Assembly: GCA_037355855.1 (NCBI GenBank)
Contig: CM074761.1
Coordinates: 1,755,346-1,819,345 of the forward strand
Reading direction: 5' to 3'
DNA: 64,000 bases
Source: Pseudo-nitzschia pungens
Taxonomy: Eukaryota; Bacillariophyta; Bacillariophyceae; Bacillariales; Bacillariaceae
Shown here one piece after another: positions 44,507 to 56,007 of this stretch (its first letter is position 1; every line of letters starts with the position of its first letter). The translations under genes and the position numbers were made by a program. Below the pieces are notes generated by a model, which was not told the DNA's origin, did not search any database, and saw only the letters and a list, made by a program, of their open reading frames with translations.

Positions 44507-45781
44507 TTACCAATGAGCATGTGCATTCGGATTTCCAATGTCTTCCACTCTCATAAATGGTAGATCAGTGTGGTCGCAGTCAAATCTCACAATAATCTCA
44601 TTTTGTACAGAATCATAGGCCAGATGTGAGCGATATGGTTTCCACTGCAGATCATTCTCGGTAGAATTCGATATTGGAAACCGGTAATTGCGATTGTGAA
44701 AGAAGCATCCACCGCTAGCGGCACGAACAGTAATGCAATGAGGAGAACACCCACCAGTTGCCATAAGCAATTTTCTTCCTAACGAAACCGTCAACTGAGT
44801 CATTCGCATCAAAGATTCCATTGCTCTAAATTTTCTTTGCAAGGATGTGTATTCCGAGCAAGCCTCCAGTTCGGTCCATCGCATGTCTCGTATAAGTTCT
44901 TTCATGTCAAAACGTATGCTGAAGAAAGTTCGGCTGTGTCCGGTACTCAGACGTCGAAAGCCGTGCCAAAATCGCCCGCTCCCATCTCTGAGAGACAATC
45001 GGACGAAGGCATCTCTGTTATTAACACTGTGCATTCGATAATCAAACCATTCGTTCCAGTGCTGCTCTTCTTTTCTTGAGTTTAACAGTGACGACAACGA
45101 ATGCGACGAAGAATCAGCTAGGTCATCAAGAGATGAATTGCCAATCGATATCGGAATATCACTGTTGTTCTCTGGTGCCCGATCAAACTTATATATCAGA
45201 GATGCTTCTTTTTCTCGCTCCTCCACAAAAATCTGTTCTTCGGCAAAATTCCTTCCAATTTGACGAGCTAATAGCTCTTTTTTGGATGGCATATTTATCA
45301 GAGACGGATCGTGACCTCTTTCGCTATCGTTGCCGCGTTTCTCGTTGTCATTGTCATCCATGGTTCTGCAGCTCTCCATCGTGATCGACGATTCAATGCC
45401 TTCGTTCACAGAGTTCACATCATCTTCGTTCAAAGGTCGCCATCGACGAAGAGAAAAATTGGTTTTCTGTTCGTCGCATGTTGACAAGAAAAACCACTGT
45501 CTCGCAAATGGCCGTTGCCCGATCATTTTGGAATGAGTGTTTTCCAATTCAAATAAGGCTGTTTCGTCCAAAAATACGAGAACATTTTCAATGATGTTAT
45601 GGTCTTGCAGTATCTGCAATCGAGATGAGAGGCACCTTGTTTGTTGGAATTGCATATTCTTTTTTTTGTCGCTTCTATTCTTCTTAGAGTCTGAGGTGAT
45701 TTCCCTATTCAGGGCTGATTGGACACACGGATGAGACCTTTTGTGGCGCTCACGTTTCGAGTACGAATCGGAATCCGACAT
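44507..45781 (-). CDS. Unknown protein, possible F-box at N terminus (424 aa)
   Basis: Single exon. The open frame extends to 45859 without ATG, so the ATG at 45781 is used. After a Ser/Arg-rich start, residues about 54-95 (LQILQDHNIIENVLVFLDETALFELENTHSKM) look like an F-box: hydrophobic, Leu-rich helices with the FLD turn. A polar, acidic middle follows, then a C-terminal ordered part with strands and Trp/Arg/Phe motifs (SGRFWHGFRRLSTGHSRTFFSIRFDMKEL, later PHCITVRAASGGCFFHNRNYRF). If the F-box is real, it would be a substrate adaptor of an SCF ubiquitin ligase; this is tentative. No other family signal. Confidence 0.65.
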   Translation of the reverse strand: MSDSDSYSKRERHKRSHPCVQSALNREITSDSKKNRSDKKKNMQFQQTRCLSSRLQILQDHNIIENVLVFLDETALFELENTHSKMIGQRPFARQWFFLSTCDEQKTNFSLRRWRPLNEDDVNSVNEGIESSITMESCRTMDDNDNEKRGNDSERGHDPSLINMPSKKELLARQIGRNFAEEQIFVEEREKEASLIYKFDRAPENNSDIPISIGNSSLDDLADSSSHSLSSLLNSRKEEQHWNEWFDYRMHSVNNRDAFVRLSLRDGSGRFWHGFRRLSTGHSRTFFSIRFDMKELIRDMRWTELEACSEYTSLQRKFRAMESLMRMTQLTVSLGRKLLMATGGCSPHCITVRAASGGCFFHNRNYRFPISNSTENDLQWKPYRSHLAYDSVQNEIIVRFDCDHTDLPFMRVEDIGNPNAHAHW

Positions 45782-47926
45782 CACCACCGCTCTGCTTGCT
45801 GCGAGCAGGAAATTTACACCATATACTTCCAATGCCGAGAGCTCGTACCTAGAGGTCAATCGTTGCGTAGAGGTCTTTGCTTTTTAATAGATCTTTCTGA
45901 TTCTGTGATGTTTTGTTCCTTCTGGGTGTGTTGTGTGTCATCTTCATTTTGTATGGTGTAATGAGCGGATTTGGAATACCGGCAATTACGAGTAAGATTT
46001 ACCTTACCGTTACGACGACTACAAGGTAAACCTTATCTTCCTGTCGATTAGATCTGTACCGGTACGTCTGACAGCAGAAGTACCTTTTCGTAATACTGTG
46101 CTTCTGTACCGGGGTACCGTAAGGTTAATATGCACTTGCATGCGTTACATACCATTATTTACACTTAGTCGTACAAGTCGTATTCGTGCTTTCATCGGTA
46201 ATCCGACGGTCACACGAATAAGTTACCGTAACTTACCGTTACGGAACATGGTAACCTTATGTACGTGCTTGCAGCCGAAAATCTAGTCCCGTTCAGTTTG
46301 TGGCATGAAATGCGAAGTGCGGAAGACAAGAAGTAATCGCTCGTTCTTGTAAGATTAAGGGTTACTTGTATGAAGGAAACTACTACATCGGATGAGCAAG
46401 CTTGCGACCATCACTCTCTATCCCAAAATACGTAGTAGAAACAGGGTTCATCTTAGGTCCATCGTAGTTAGCCGCTGGTAAGATCTTACCAGCAGCAAAT
46501 CCCAGCATCGGACAGTGATTCGGCAAAGATAATTGTCAGCACATATAACTTTTTTACTAGGTACCGGCAGGAAAGAAAGAAAGCTCAAGCAGGAAATACG
46601 CGACTGTATGAAAAAAGCGATACAAATGGTGATGGCAAATCTTGAAATTCCCCAACTGACAGGATTTTATTCATTGCTGTTTTTGCTTCTACACGTGGTA
46701 ATCTTAGTGTTGAATAGTAACGGTATGATCGCATCGTTATCCAGTACGAATTTTGTAACCTTACGAAGTACATTAATCTTACTTCGTAAACCTTCCTTTC
46801 TAATCGATACGGAGCTGGAATAGTTCGAAAATTGAATCTTCGATTTTTTATTCTATCATGAGGTAAGCCTTAAGTTACTACTAGATTGCTCCGCTTTGTG
46901 AATCCAATGATTTCTATGTCCTTTGATTTTAAGTGAGAAGGATGCATGAAGAAGAGGACACGTCCTTGGGGATTGCTTCTAAGGTAGTCTTTGCGTTTGT
47001 TTCTGTAAAGTCATATAATTGGTTGAATCATTATTTTAGTGATATCATTTTTTACTACGGTAAGATTATCATCATTGTTATCTTGCCTAATTTTCGAAGA
47101 AACAGTATCGTGCAAAATTGTCAGTTTGAGCTGTCTACCATCTGTTTTTCAAAATACAAAATACGGTAAGACTAATTGGCATAATCATTTTTTTAAAATA
47201 TTAGTAGTACGAAGTATTTCGGTGGCTTGGGTTCGGCTTTTTGCATAATTCCTTTCCTTTTAACGTGTGGTTTAGCGCCTTCATAGTGAACGCCTGCTTA
47301 TGTACCAAACACTCCAATGCCAGCTATGCTACTATCGGTCGACCGCAACGTAGTTTGGTTGCTAGGGGAAATCTCTAATTTTTTCAAAATTTCAAACACG
47401 AAATCCAACACATTTTGATCCATCTCTAAAAATTCGGACTGAATCCTAAGATCCTCATAATCTCTACGACTTAAACTTTTAACACGTAAGGTACGGAAGA
47501 GAAGACTTACTGGATGACACTCGGTTGTTCTCTTGTTCTGATCGATCGGAGCCGTCCATTATCTTTCAAAAATTTGGAAACGACGGGAACTTCATTCACC
47601 TTATGTTGCTGACCATAACATTGATCCTGTCGTTGTGTACGTCATGTGACCCATAGTTGGGAATTTAAGATAAATACTAATTTTCTTCCGCACCCCTATC
47701 AAATGTTTCCACCAATAGATATCTTTTGAGGTCAAAGCATTCTGGAAGTTGTCACATCGAGAATGCACGAAGTTTTCAAAGAGGAAAAACGACTGAATGA
47801 ATCTAGCTTTTCCGCCTTCTCGTCGAGTTTACGACACGATACGGTAAACCTTAGCCCCCGTCGACCGCACAATTGGGGTTCTCATAATCCAAGAATATTT
47901 TTATTTCAAAGCAAAATTCTTTCAAA
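45782..47926. other. Long intergenic region
   Basis: More than 2 kb, with very frequent TACCGGTA, GTAAGGTT, GTACGTAC and GTAAGATCTTAC words (45990-46500). The rest is AT-rich (46500-47400) with no credible frame. Promoter side of the oxidoreductase gene. Confidence 0.55.
46474..46493. repeat. 20-bp perfect palindrome
   Basis: GCTGGTAAGATCTTACCAGC equals its own reverse complement. The core GTAAGATCTTAC recurs in other gaps (33519-33530 and 44261-44272). Confidence 0.95.
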
Positions 47927-49272
47927 ATGGTTGCTGCTGCTGGAGATAAACAATGCGAAGTCGTCCTCTGTCGGATGCGGATGCCCTAAGAGAGGAATGG
48001 GATGGTATCATGCCGTTCAAATGATCAAGGGAAAGTGCCCTTCCGCCAAGCTGTGCTTCATCGTCGAACCTTGGTTTATGGGACCTGGTACGTTGCCTTC
48101 GTAGTGCACATTGGACGAGATTTTAACTGAATGCAATGCGATCCGATTGAGGATCCTGGTATATCAACTTGGGGTATCAGTTCCGCTGAGATTGCGTGGC
48201 TTGGATTGATCTCGTTGATCGAGAATGCGTTGACACCAAAAAGTATCTTTTGTGACTAACGACAATTTCGACATTTCCAAATGTCCCATGTTTGTCGACC
48301 TTAAAAAAAAACATTGTAGGTGCCTCTGGTCCTGGAGGTCCAGAATTTGCCGAATTTCAGAAGGAAACCGAGGAATCTGATGGAATTCAATTCTTCAAGA
48401 GCATGGCCGACCTTCCCCCAGTCGCTGAGGGTAAGAACCGCCTTGGCCTTGATTTCTGGACGTACAGCTGATAATCCGCGTCTTCTCGGAGAGTGCATCA
48501 GCAATGGTTGCTCCACCATCTACTTGGAAAAGCCTGGTGCTCCGACCGTAGCTGAGCTCGCCGCCATGAGAGACGAGGCCAAGGCCGCGGGTGTCACCGT
48601 CCTCATGGGATACAACAAAAATGTCTGCAAATACGTCTCGAAGGCGCGTGAATACGCTGCCGCGAACGAAGGATCCCACGTCACTTTTGTTTCAAACAAC
48701 TGCCTACGAAAACAATGCCGAATCTTTGGGTGAGTGCTTCGAGCGTAACCGAGAGGGTATGTTGAAGAACATGGCTATCCACGAATTGGCCCTTTTGGTC
48801 AGTTTCTTCGACGTTACCGTTGAGACCATCGAAAAGTGCGAAGCCGACAAGGAATTCTCCTCGTGCCAAACATTGAAGGGACCTTCTGGAGATGACTTCA
48901 CCGACTTCGACAAGATCAAGTTCACCATTACCACCAAGAGTGGAAAGAGCGTCAGTGTCCAGGCCGACCGATGCGGAGGAGATGTCTCCTGGGCATCCGT
49001 TCGCCGATGCTGAAGGAAAGGAAGTCTTCAGACATTCCATGCCGGACGAAGAAGACAAGGCCAACGTCACCGTATTGCAAGCAGAATATCCCGGAGCCAT
49101 GCCTTACTTCTTCTCTCAAGACCCTGATTACATCACCGTGAAGGAAACTGTTGCTGCCTTCTGCGCCAATGGAGCTGAACCCACTGGAATTGCCACAATT
49201 GACATTGCCGTGGAAACTCTCCGCGTTGCCGAATACTTGACCCCTACCCTCCAGAAACAACTTCAAGCATAG
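47927..49272 (+). CDS. Gfo/Idh/MocA-type oxidoreductase, reading frame broken four times
   Basis: NAD(P)-dependent dehydrogenase family. ATG 47927 starts MVAAAGDKQCEVV; the nucleotide-binding Gly motif GCGCPKRGMGWYHA follows after a +1 break at about 47962-47972. Intron 48088-48319 (GTACGT donor, GTAG acceptor) rejoins GPG to ASGPGGPEF in frame. Further +1 breaks lie at about 48433-48446 (before LISGRTADNP), about 48701 (SNN to AYENNAESLGECFERN) and about 49005 (SWASVR to DAEGKEVFR). The conserved EKPGAPTVAEL motif (catalytic Lys-Pro region) and MLKNMAIHELALLVSF support the family. Each break is repaired by ignoring one base; all other codons are intact to the stop at 49270-49272. Substrate unknown. 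I cannot tell assembly error from decay or +1 frameshifting. Confidence 0.85.
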
Positions 49273-51937
49273 ACAGTGACCTGGCGCACACACATCATTC
49301 ATTTTTAAATATAACATAGAATCACACCATGAGAGTCAGCTTTCCACGACATTAAAGAACAGATGCCGCTTTTCATAGTTTAAATTCGTCATAGCAATCG
49401 AGCAGGATAGGAATATCATATGAGTACGATGACATTGGTGATGATTCTGGCCCGCTTGCGATTAGCATAAATCACTCCGACCCTGTGAAGAGATGTGTCA
49501 AACGCATTGGATAGAAACCGCGCGCAATACGAAGCTGTCAGTGAAGGAAAGAACAACGAATGAGTTAGGTTTTGGACATCGATACAACATCCACTCCAAT
49601 GATATCAATACCGGTACATACGAATGCTAGTACGAAGAATTTTCGTATTATTTGGCCAAGCAGTTATCGTAATTTGCTGGACCAGATTCTTCAGAACAGA
49701 ACATTCGCTTTGGGTTGCTTTCACCTTGGTCGACGCAATTTTTACTTTTTCTCCGCATGCAATCGAAAATTGGATCAAGTCACATTTTAGGTCCTACCAG
49801 TGCTTGCACCATTACCGTACTACTAGTGAGAACAGTCTCAGGGAACGCAACGGTCAACAAGATTGATCATCCTGGTGTACTAGTAATGTTAGGATTTTGG
49901 ACAACAATGTTTGTCAAGAACTAGTAGCTGGGTTGTTAGTCTTAAAGAAACGTTTCCCGTGCGCGATAATGATAGGGGCGTCAAATGAAGCATACATCAC
50001 TGGAAAAAGTATCAACATCAAGATTGCCATTTATACAAGAACGTGTTCTGTGAGAATCAGCATGATTCTATCAAAATGCATGATCTAGCTGTCCACACCA
50101 ACCATACTATAGAAGAACGACAGTCCATATAGAATGACAGCAAAGTTCCTATTTCTACTGTAGTTTGTTTTTTCAAATATCAGAGACACGTACGTGTAAC
50201 CTTAGTACTGGTCATGATTGAAAGGATATCAATTGTTTTACTAAACAGAGTGTTCAGAACACTTGTGCATTGAAGGTTGTGTTCACACTTAGGGATCGGT
50301 TTCAGACAAAAAAAATGCTGGTTGTTTTCACTACTACTAGTAGATATTTGTGAAAAGCCATACATGATAGATTGGGGTTGACGAGGAATATTGAACACGG
50401 TGTCATAACTTGTTTATGAGTCCAAGAATACACCTGGCTGGGTTGAACTATAATTAGAAAGTTGATCAGTTAGGTTTGGCAACGCGGAGAGGTTACAATG
50501 GCAAGGGCACAATGTGATAATCTTACTCTACTGCCGTGAAAAAAATGGCAAAATGTGGTGTGGATCTCGTGGTCAAAGATCTTTTTCACTGAAAAAAATG
50601 GGAAGAGTTTCACTTTTAGTTTAACTTCACATGAAGGGAACTGCGATTACGGTTTCGATTCCGGAAGGTTTGACACTGGTACAGAAGGGTTGTTGCTAAT
50701 TGAGTCATAAGTAAAAGAATATGCATAAATAGATCAACCGTACTGCTCGTACGAACTTTGTACATACTTTACGGTACGGTAATCTTGTTCTTCTTGATGA
50801 TCATCAAACCACAAACCACTCACCACAGATTCATACCGTCAGAATCGTTGTTAACGGCACGTGTGCTTCGTTTTGTTCAGTCCATCTACTACGTATCTTG
50901 CACGGTAAGATGGCATGCGGCCAGTAGTTGCTCTGAATTCTACCGGTAGTTCGTTTCTGAAAACGGTATTACTTCGGTAGAAAACAATTAAAAATGTACG
51001 TAGTACTTCGTAATTTTAAAAAGATTTACTGCAATTGGTCACTAGGTCGAGTAAATATGATGTTTCATTGTAGGAAGTACGTACGTACTCCACAGAGAGG
51101 ACATATCGGTACTTTTGAGAACAAAGGCATTGAAGAATTATCATTGACATACGAGGGGCTGTGATTGACAATCGCCAGAAAAATCAATGATACTACTTCA
51201 ATTATCATCTGGTCTAGTTCAAACACATCTGTTTAGGAGATCTGGGCTCTCGCTGATTGGCTTACCATCTTTGTCTTGTGAATTCTGATCCTGACGTAAT
51301 TTTAAAAGTTGACACCTCACGGTAAGGCCTTATGTCACCGTATTCTTTAGCTATACTGGACATACGGTAGCTTTTTCGCAGAATAAAGGACATGCGGTAG
51401 CGTCTTTATGAAAATTGATTCACTTCAATATCTGGCCCTTCAATCCATCAAAATCTTCTTGCCATACGTATAACATCAATATAGCACTGCAAAACCGACG
51501 CCACCTCAGTCAAGGGGAGGTCGTTTTCGTTTCAAAAAGTGTCATAGGTTCTTTGCATTACTTGGAGAGATTTGGAATTGCATTCTTCAGCTGTGGTAAT
51601 ACTTAATTGCCTTCTGTTCTCTTGCGAAAGACGCAGAGAAGATCCTAATTGCGAAAGAAGAAGAGGAGCTTCGAAATATTTTTTAGTCGCTCACCTTTAT
51701 TTCCTTTGAGAACGCTTTCTATCAGAATACTTTTCGACTACGAATTGCCGACTCGTTCGCTTTCGCTGTTTGTGGGATTTCAGAATATATCGACAGTGCT
51801 TTTGTCGAGAACAATTGCCTTCCAAGGAGTAACTTCTGTATTTTTGTTGCGTACGAGTACGCACGAAAGATTCCATCAGTCGATACAATTCGTCGAATGT
51901 TGTGATCTTCTTATTCCAATGCTTCAGCGATCGCAAG
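49273..51937. other. Long intergenic region
   Basis: About 2.7 kb without a credible frame: AT-rich stretches, ACGTACG words near 50190 and 51080, and a CTACTACTAGTAG motif at about 50330. It includes the upstream region of the Ser/Pro-rich gene. Nothing else is visible. Confidence 0.55.
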
Positions 51938-53770
51938 ATGCATGGAACTCGGAGGAAATCAGCCAAACCGATCTCAACGAGCTTGAGTAGCAGTCCGGTC
52001 TCAGGTACAATCAACAGCATGGCTTCTTCACCTGAGCGGACCCCGACTTTGCCTTCTACGGGTGGGTTCCGTCTTCAGCCGAGAAAAAACATTCCGCTTC
52101 ACACAACTCCTCCTCCCGCTCGGAGTTTTTCTTCGTGCAGTAATAGAGGGCGAAAGAGAGGGGCTCAAACAATGGCAACCATGCTTCATGCCGATTCCCA
52201 AATGTCAGCTCCGAAACCCCTCTTCGCTTCCGTCTCTGCTACGCTTGGTAATGACGACGATGATTCTCGTCGATTGCCCATTATCACTTTCCCGTCACCG
52301 CGTCAACACAGAGGCTGTACCGAGTCGCCGGGTTCTGTGCACCGTGCAATACAATCCATGTCTATCAAATCACCAGCTCCGTCCACTCCGTCATCACAGC
52401 GCACCATCTTTCGGGACAGAGACACAACATCTCCTTTCATTGTGTTCTCGCCCTCTTTGAAAACCTGCCCTTCCAACACAAAAAGCACAGGGTCCGAGAG
52501 TTGTTCTTCGGTAGACTCTGCTACGAAAGCCCCCGCTTCAATGCAAAACACCTCTAGAATGGCTTCCATGTACGCGTCGCCTCGCAAGAAACCCTATGGC
52601 AATAACAACAACAACACCAGCAGCTGCAACAACAACAACAGCGAGCTTCTTTCAACGCCACGCTCCTGCTCCCAAACCGTGAATGCGTCCCAGACTCCCG
52701 CGACCCCTCGAAGCGTGAGGACGCTCCCATCTCCACACACTACCCCGCTGCCCAAATCAATGCGCCTAACACCTCGATCCAGACGACACAGGCACGATTT
52801 CTCCAATGATCCTTCAATCTTCCTTTCCCCGAATGAAAAGCTCGAGTCTGCCTCTCCACGAAGCGAGTGCTCGCTCGTATTTTCTTTCCGAGGAGGTATG
52901 GAATCATTGCAACGAAGGACTTCATATGTTCCATCACCATATTCCTGTTCGAGATCCTCGGTTGCATCGGGAAGGGCCTGTGGTGAAATGAAATCATGCG
53001 ACGGCGATGGCAAGAAAGACGATGAAGAATCGTCCTTACGAGTCGAAACTCGGTCGCTTCTTGGTCCACAAGATTCCAATTCGGTCTGCGATATCATGGC
53101 CTCGGCGAACGCTCGTTCTATAGCCTTGGATTGCGATAAGTCCCTTTCGGATGATGAGAATGCAGACTACTTCGTCTTGGCCAATCCTTCCACCCTGGCA
53201 CAGGAACGGGATGCGCTGAGTATGCCGCCTCCCCGGCCTAGCAGGCGCCGTAGGATGTCCACCGATTGTAACTCCGAATCAAAAGAGAATAATGGTGAAG
53301 ACTGTGGCGAAAGTGATTGCGATAGCGCTCGCCATGTATACCCCATTTCCCACACCGCGACCAGGGGCCAAATTAGTCAACCCATGCCAAAGGATGGTCG
53401 AAGAAACAAAGCATTCGATCGTAGCCGTGAGGGGCGCCACGAACCCATGAGGAAGACTAAATTATCCGGAATGGCTATCGGTAGCGATAGTTTTGACAAA
53501 CTCGAACCCATCGAGAGTTGTTGTTCGCTGGTGGGACTTGGCTTGGCGGAGTCCTCTTCGATGATGGATGGCAACGAGAGACCACAGACACCTCCTACGA
53601 TGGTGAACGAATTTGCGACCTCTCTGCCACCAACTCCATCATCCAGGTCCTCTGTTTCCTCGGTTCGCATATCACGTTCAGATGCAAACAACGTTCATCG
53701 AACCATTGCCAGCATGGCTGCAGTTCATCAAAAAATTTCTTCGCCTGGTCTGATGACTTGCAATAGTTAA
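51938..53770 (+). CDS. Ser/Pro/Thr-rich protein, probably disordered and phosphorylated (610 aa)
   Basis: Single exon, ATG at 51938; the frame upstream lacks an ATG. Low-complexity protein with many SP/TP sites (SPERTPTLP, SPRQ, PATPRS, TPPTM, LPPTPSS), several in proline-directed kinase contexts. It also has Asn tracts (NNNNNTSSCNNNN, about 215-230), basic patches (KPLPKSMRLTPRSRRHRH, PSRRRRMST) and acidic stretches. No globular domain or membrane helix is visible. The pattern fits a regulated nuclear or cytoskeletal protein (CDK or MAPK substrate type), but this is inference. Confidence 0.7.
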   Translation: MHGTRRKSAKPISTSLSSSPVSGTINSMASSPERTPTLPSTGGFRLQPRKNIPLHTTPPPARSFSSCSNRGRKRGAQTMATMLHADSQMSAPKPLFASVSATLGNDDDDSRRLPIITFPSPRQHRGCTESPGSVHRAIQSMSIKSPAPSTPSSQRTIFRDRDTTSPFIVFSPSLKTCPSNTKSTGSESCSSVDSATKAPASMQNTSRMASMYASPRKKPYGNNNNNTSSCNNNNSELLSTPRSCSQTVNASQTPATPRSVRTLPSPHTTPLPKSMRLTPRSRRHRHDFSNDPSIFLSPNEKLESASPRSECSLVFSFRGGMESLQRRTSYVPSPYSCSRSSVASGRACGEMKSCDGDGKKDDEESSLRVETRSLLGPQDSNSVCDIMASANARSIALDCDKSLSDDENADYFVLANPSTLAQERDALSMPPPRPSRRRRMSTDCNSESKENNGEDCGESDCDSARHVYPISHTATRGQISQPMPKDGRRNKAFDRSREGRHEPMRKTKLSGMAIGSDSFDKLEPIESCCSLVGLGLAESSSMMDGNERPQTPPTMVNEFATSLPPTPSSRSSVSSVRISRSDANNVHRTIASMAAVHQKISSPGLMTCNS

Positions 53771-54424
53771 AGACCCTTTGCATGTGCTATTTTTTTCTAA
53801 TTGTTGGTGGTTCCGATCACGATTCGGTTCCTTACATTTCTTTACTGTACGAAATATGTGAACAAGAACTCATCAATCCAAATACATAACGCCTTAGCTA
53901 CTTCTAAACTCATACATACATAATAGAATCCATCATTTGTCACCTCTGTTTTTCAACTATGATTGTGCAACCTCAAACGAAAAGAACTCCGCAACATCAA
54001 ATTTACCAAATTCTCATTAAATTTAAGATCGCTTTTGAATAGTTCTTCTTGAGCACATTTCTAACGCGTTCCCAACAATCGACTTTTTGGTGACCATGTC
54101 TCACTGACATCAAGTAACGTCATCGACTTAACAACATGCTATCCTATCGAAACTTTGTGAACTGCTGACGGCAACATTACTCCAGCTGTAAGACGACAAA
54201 ATGCTTGCATTTGTACCATGGTTACAAGTACGAGTAATGCGGGACGCCACATCCACTTTACACTAACAGTCGTTGTATAGGGCAGTTATTTTCAGTTTTG
54301 CTCAGGAGGCAACGGTTACTTCACACAACAGTACTTCAGGATGATTTTTAGCAGAGAACGTTAGTAGTAAATTATTCCAAATGGTACAGTGGGAAAGGCG
54401 ATAGTAGAGAAAATTAAGAGAAAA
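53771..54424. other. Intergenic between converging genes
   Basis: AT-rich 3' flanks of the Ser/Pro-rich gene and the PsbQ-like gene. No supported gene. Confidence 0.6.
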
Positions 54425-55425
54425 TTATACAGCTTCCGTTGTGGGAGCAGGTTCAGGTGCCTTGATCTCTACTGCGGCAGGAGAGAACTTGAGAAGTGTG
54501 TCGAATGCATCTTGCAATTTGTCGAGTTTGCCGTTCATCTTGGCCAAGCGGATATCACTTCGAGGAATCCCTTCTTTTTGGGCGTTGGCAACTTCCAACT
54601 CATTCAAATCTTGAAGAATAACTCGGATCAATCGATCAGTGCCTCGCTGTGTGTCCTCATCGAAGGCTGTGTTGAGAGTGTTCAAGTCAGCCCGCAATGC
54701 TGAGAATTCGAATTCCTTTCTAATAACGGGCTTCAAGTCTACTTGCGAATTGGCAGAGAGAGCTTTCTTCATCTCTCCGACGGTGGATGCATATTGCTTA
54801 ACAGCCTTCAAAGACTTTTGGACGGGAGCAGTTCTGAAGATGTCGTCATCAACAATGGCCTCCTTAGGATCGATAACAGCACTTCCAGGTCCGGTAGCCC
54901 ATCCAGCGTTTGCGGGTTCGGGACCAAGTGTGGAGAGTCCTCCGGCAACAACGAAGGAAGTAGCGATCTGTTTCATGAACTCGCCCCGAGAGCTAGTGCT
55001 TTGGAGAGAAGCTGATTATTATTGACCATAATATCAAACGCAACAACATAATTTTTTGAATTTAAGTCGAAGACAACAGAGTTTGCGATTCAGAACACAT
55101 GTGAGAGAACACCACAAAAACGATCTGCGCTTGTCTCTGTTCACGCCTTTTGGAGTCACCTGTGTGATTGCAAACTGCCTCCATCAATCGATATTAAAGA
55201 CAACCCTCCGGGCATTGAATAAGTAGAAGTCTAGTGTGAACAACGTGCGGATCTGCGGCATTCCAGCACTTCGTCTCCATTGTCAGAATAAAGTGGATGA
55301 AATCCCCGTCTGTATGGGTTCGCCAAGAATAGCTCGAACTCACTTTGCACTGGTTGTTTCGCCGCAGGAGTGAAGGCGCTGGCAGAACCGGCGAGGGCGA
55401 GGATCGATGCAACGTAGAACTTCAT
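54425..55425 (-). CDS. psbQ': PsbQ-like thylakoid-lumen protein with three-part presequence
   Basis: Probable extrinsic subunit of photosystem II (PsbQ'/OEE3-like). Minus-strand exons 55425-55344 and 55011-54425 (332-nt intron, GTGAGT donor, CAG acceptor) code 222 residues. Exon 1 carries the ER signal and SAF motif (MKFYVASILALAGSASAFTP); exon 2 begins with a transit segment (TSLQSTSSRGEF), then a lumen-targeting hydrophobic stretch MKQIATSFVVAGGLSTL and the AxA-type cleavage ANAGWA. The mature 150-residue part is alpha-helical and charged, like the four-helix PsbQ fold, and ends in a Pro/Glu tail. Lumen location is firm; PsbQ identity is moderately supported by helix layout and length. Confidence 0.8.
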
Positions 55426-56007
55426 TTTAGGCTGGTCTGTTTTACTTTCAATCGTTTATTTTTGTGATGTGTGTGCGAGGATGTCTTCATCGCACGATGT
55501 CGTTGCTGAAGAGACACTGCTTGACATCCCGACAACGAACCATGATGTATCACTCGCAGACTCACTCCCTACCGACGCTCTGGTATGTTCTACACATCAG
55601 CAAATCTTCCCTCGTTGCGCTGGAGCTCGCGTGTAATTTACCAGGGCAGCTTGGCATCGTAACAATTTTTTTGCGATTTGCCAAACACGTACGTGTTTTA
55701 TTGAGTCCCGGATCATCAAGATTAAAAGGGACTTAATGACGTTAACACGTCATCCCTCTGGGAACTGAGGTTAATAAATCTCTCCAGCCATCGCTAAATG
55801 GAACTTCGATGAGCAACGGTCATCTCGTTGTCAAAACTTCTGCCCTCTCCGCCGCATACTCGTACTTTCAGCCCTCCTTCCAGTCAAACTGCTGACCGTG
55901 AAAATAATTCTGATGTCTCCCTTGTTTTCTGTCTGGTTGTTTCCAACCACAAGATCATCTTTTCCCCTGAAAATTCATTGTGAATAAGTCTTCGAGAACA
56001 ACATACT
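55426..56007. other. Intergenic, shared upstream region
   Basis: Between the minus-strand PsbQ-like gene and plus-strand PGK, so likely both promoters. It contains a CACGTACGTG near-palindrome (about 55687-55696). No supported gene. Confidence 0.55.
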
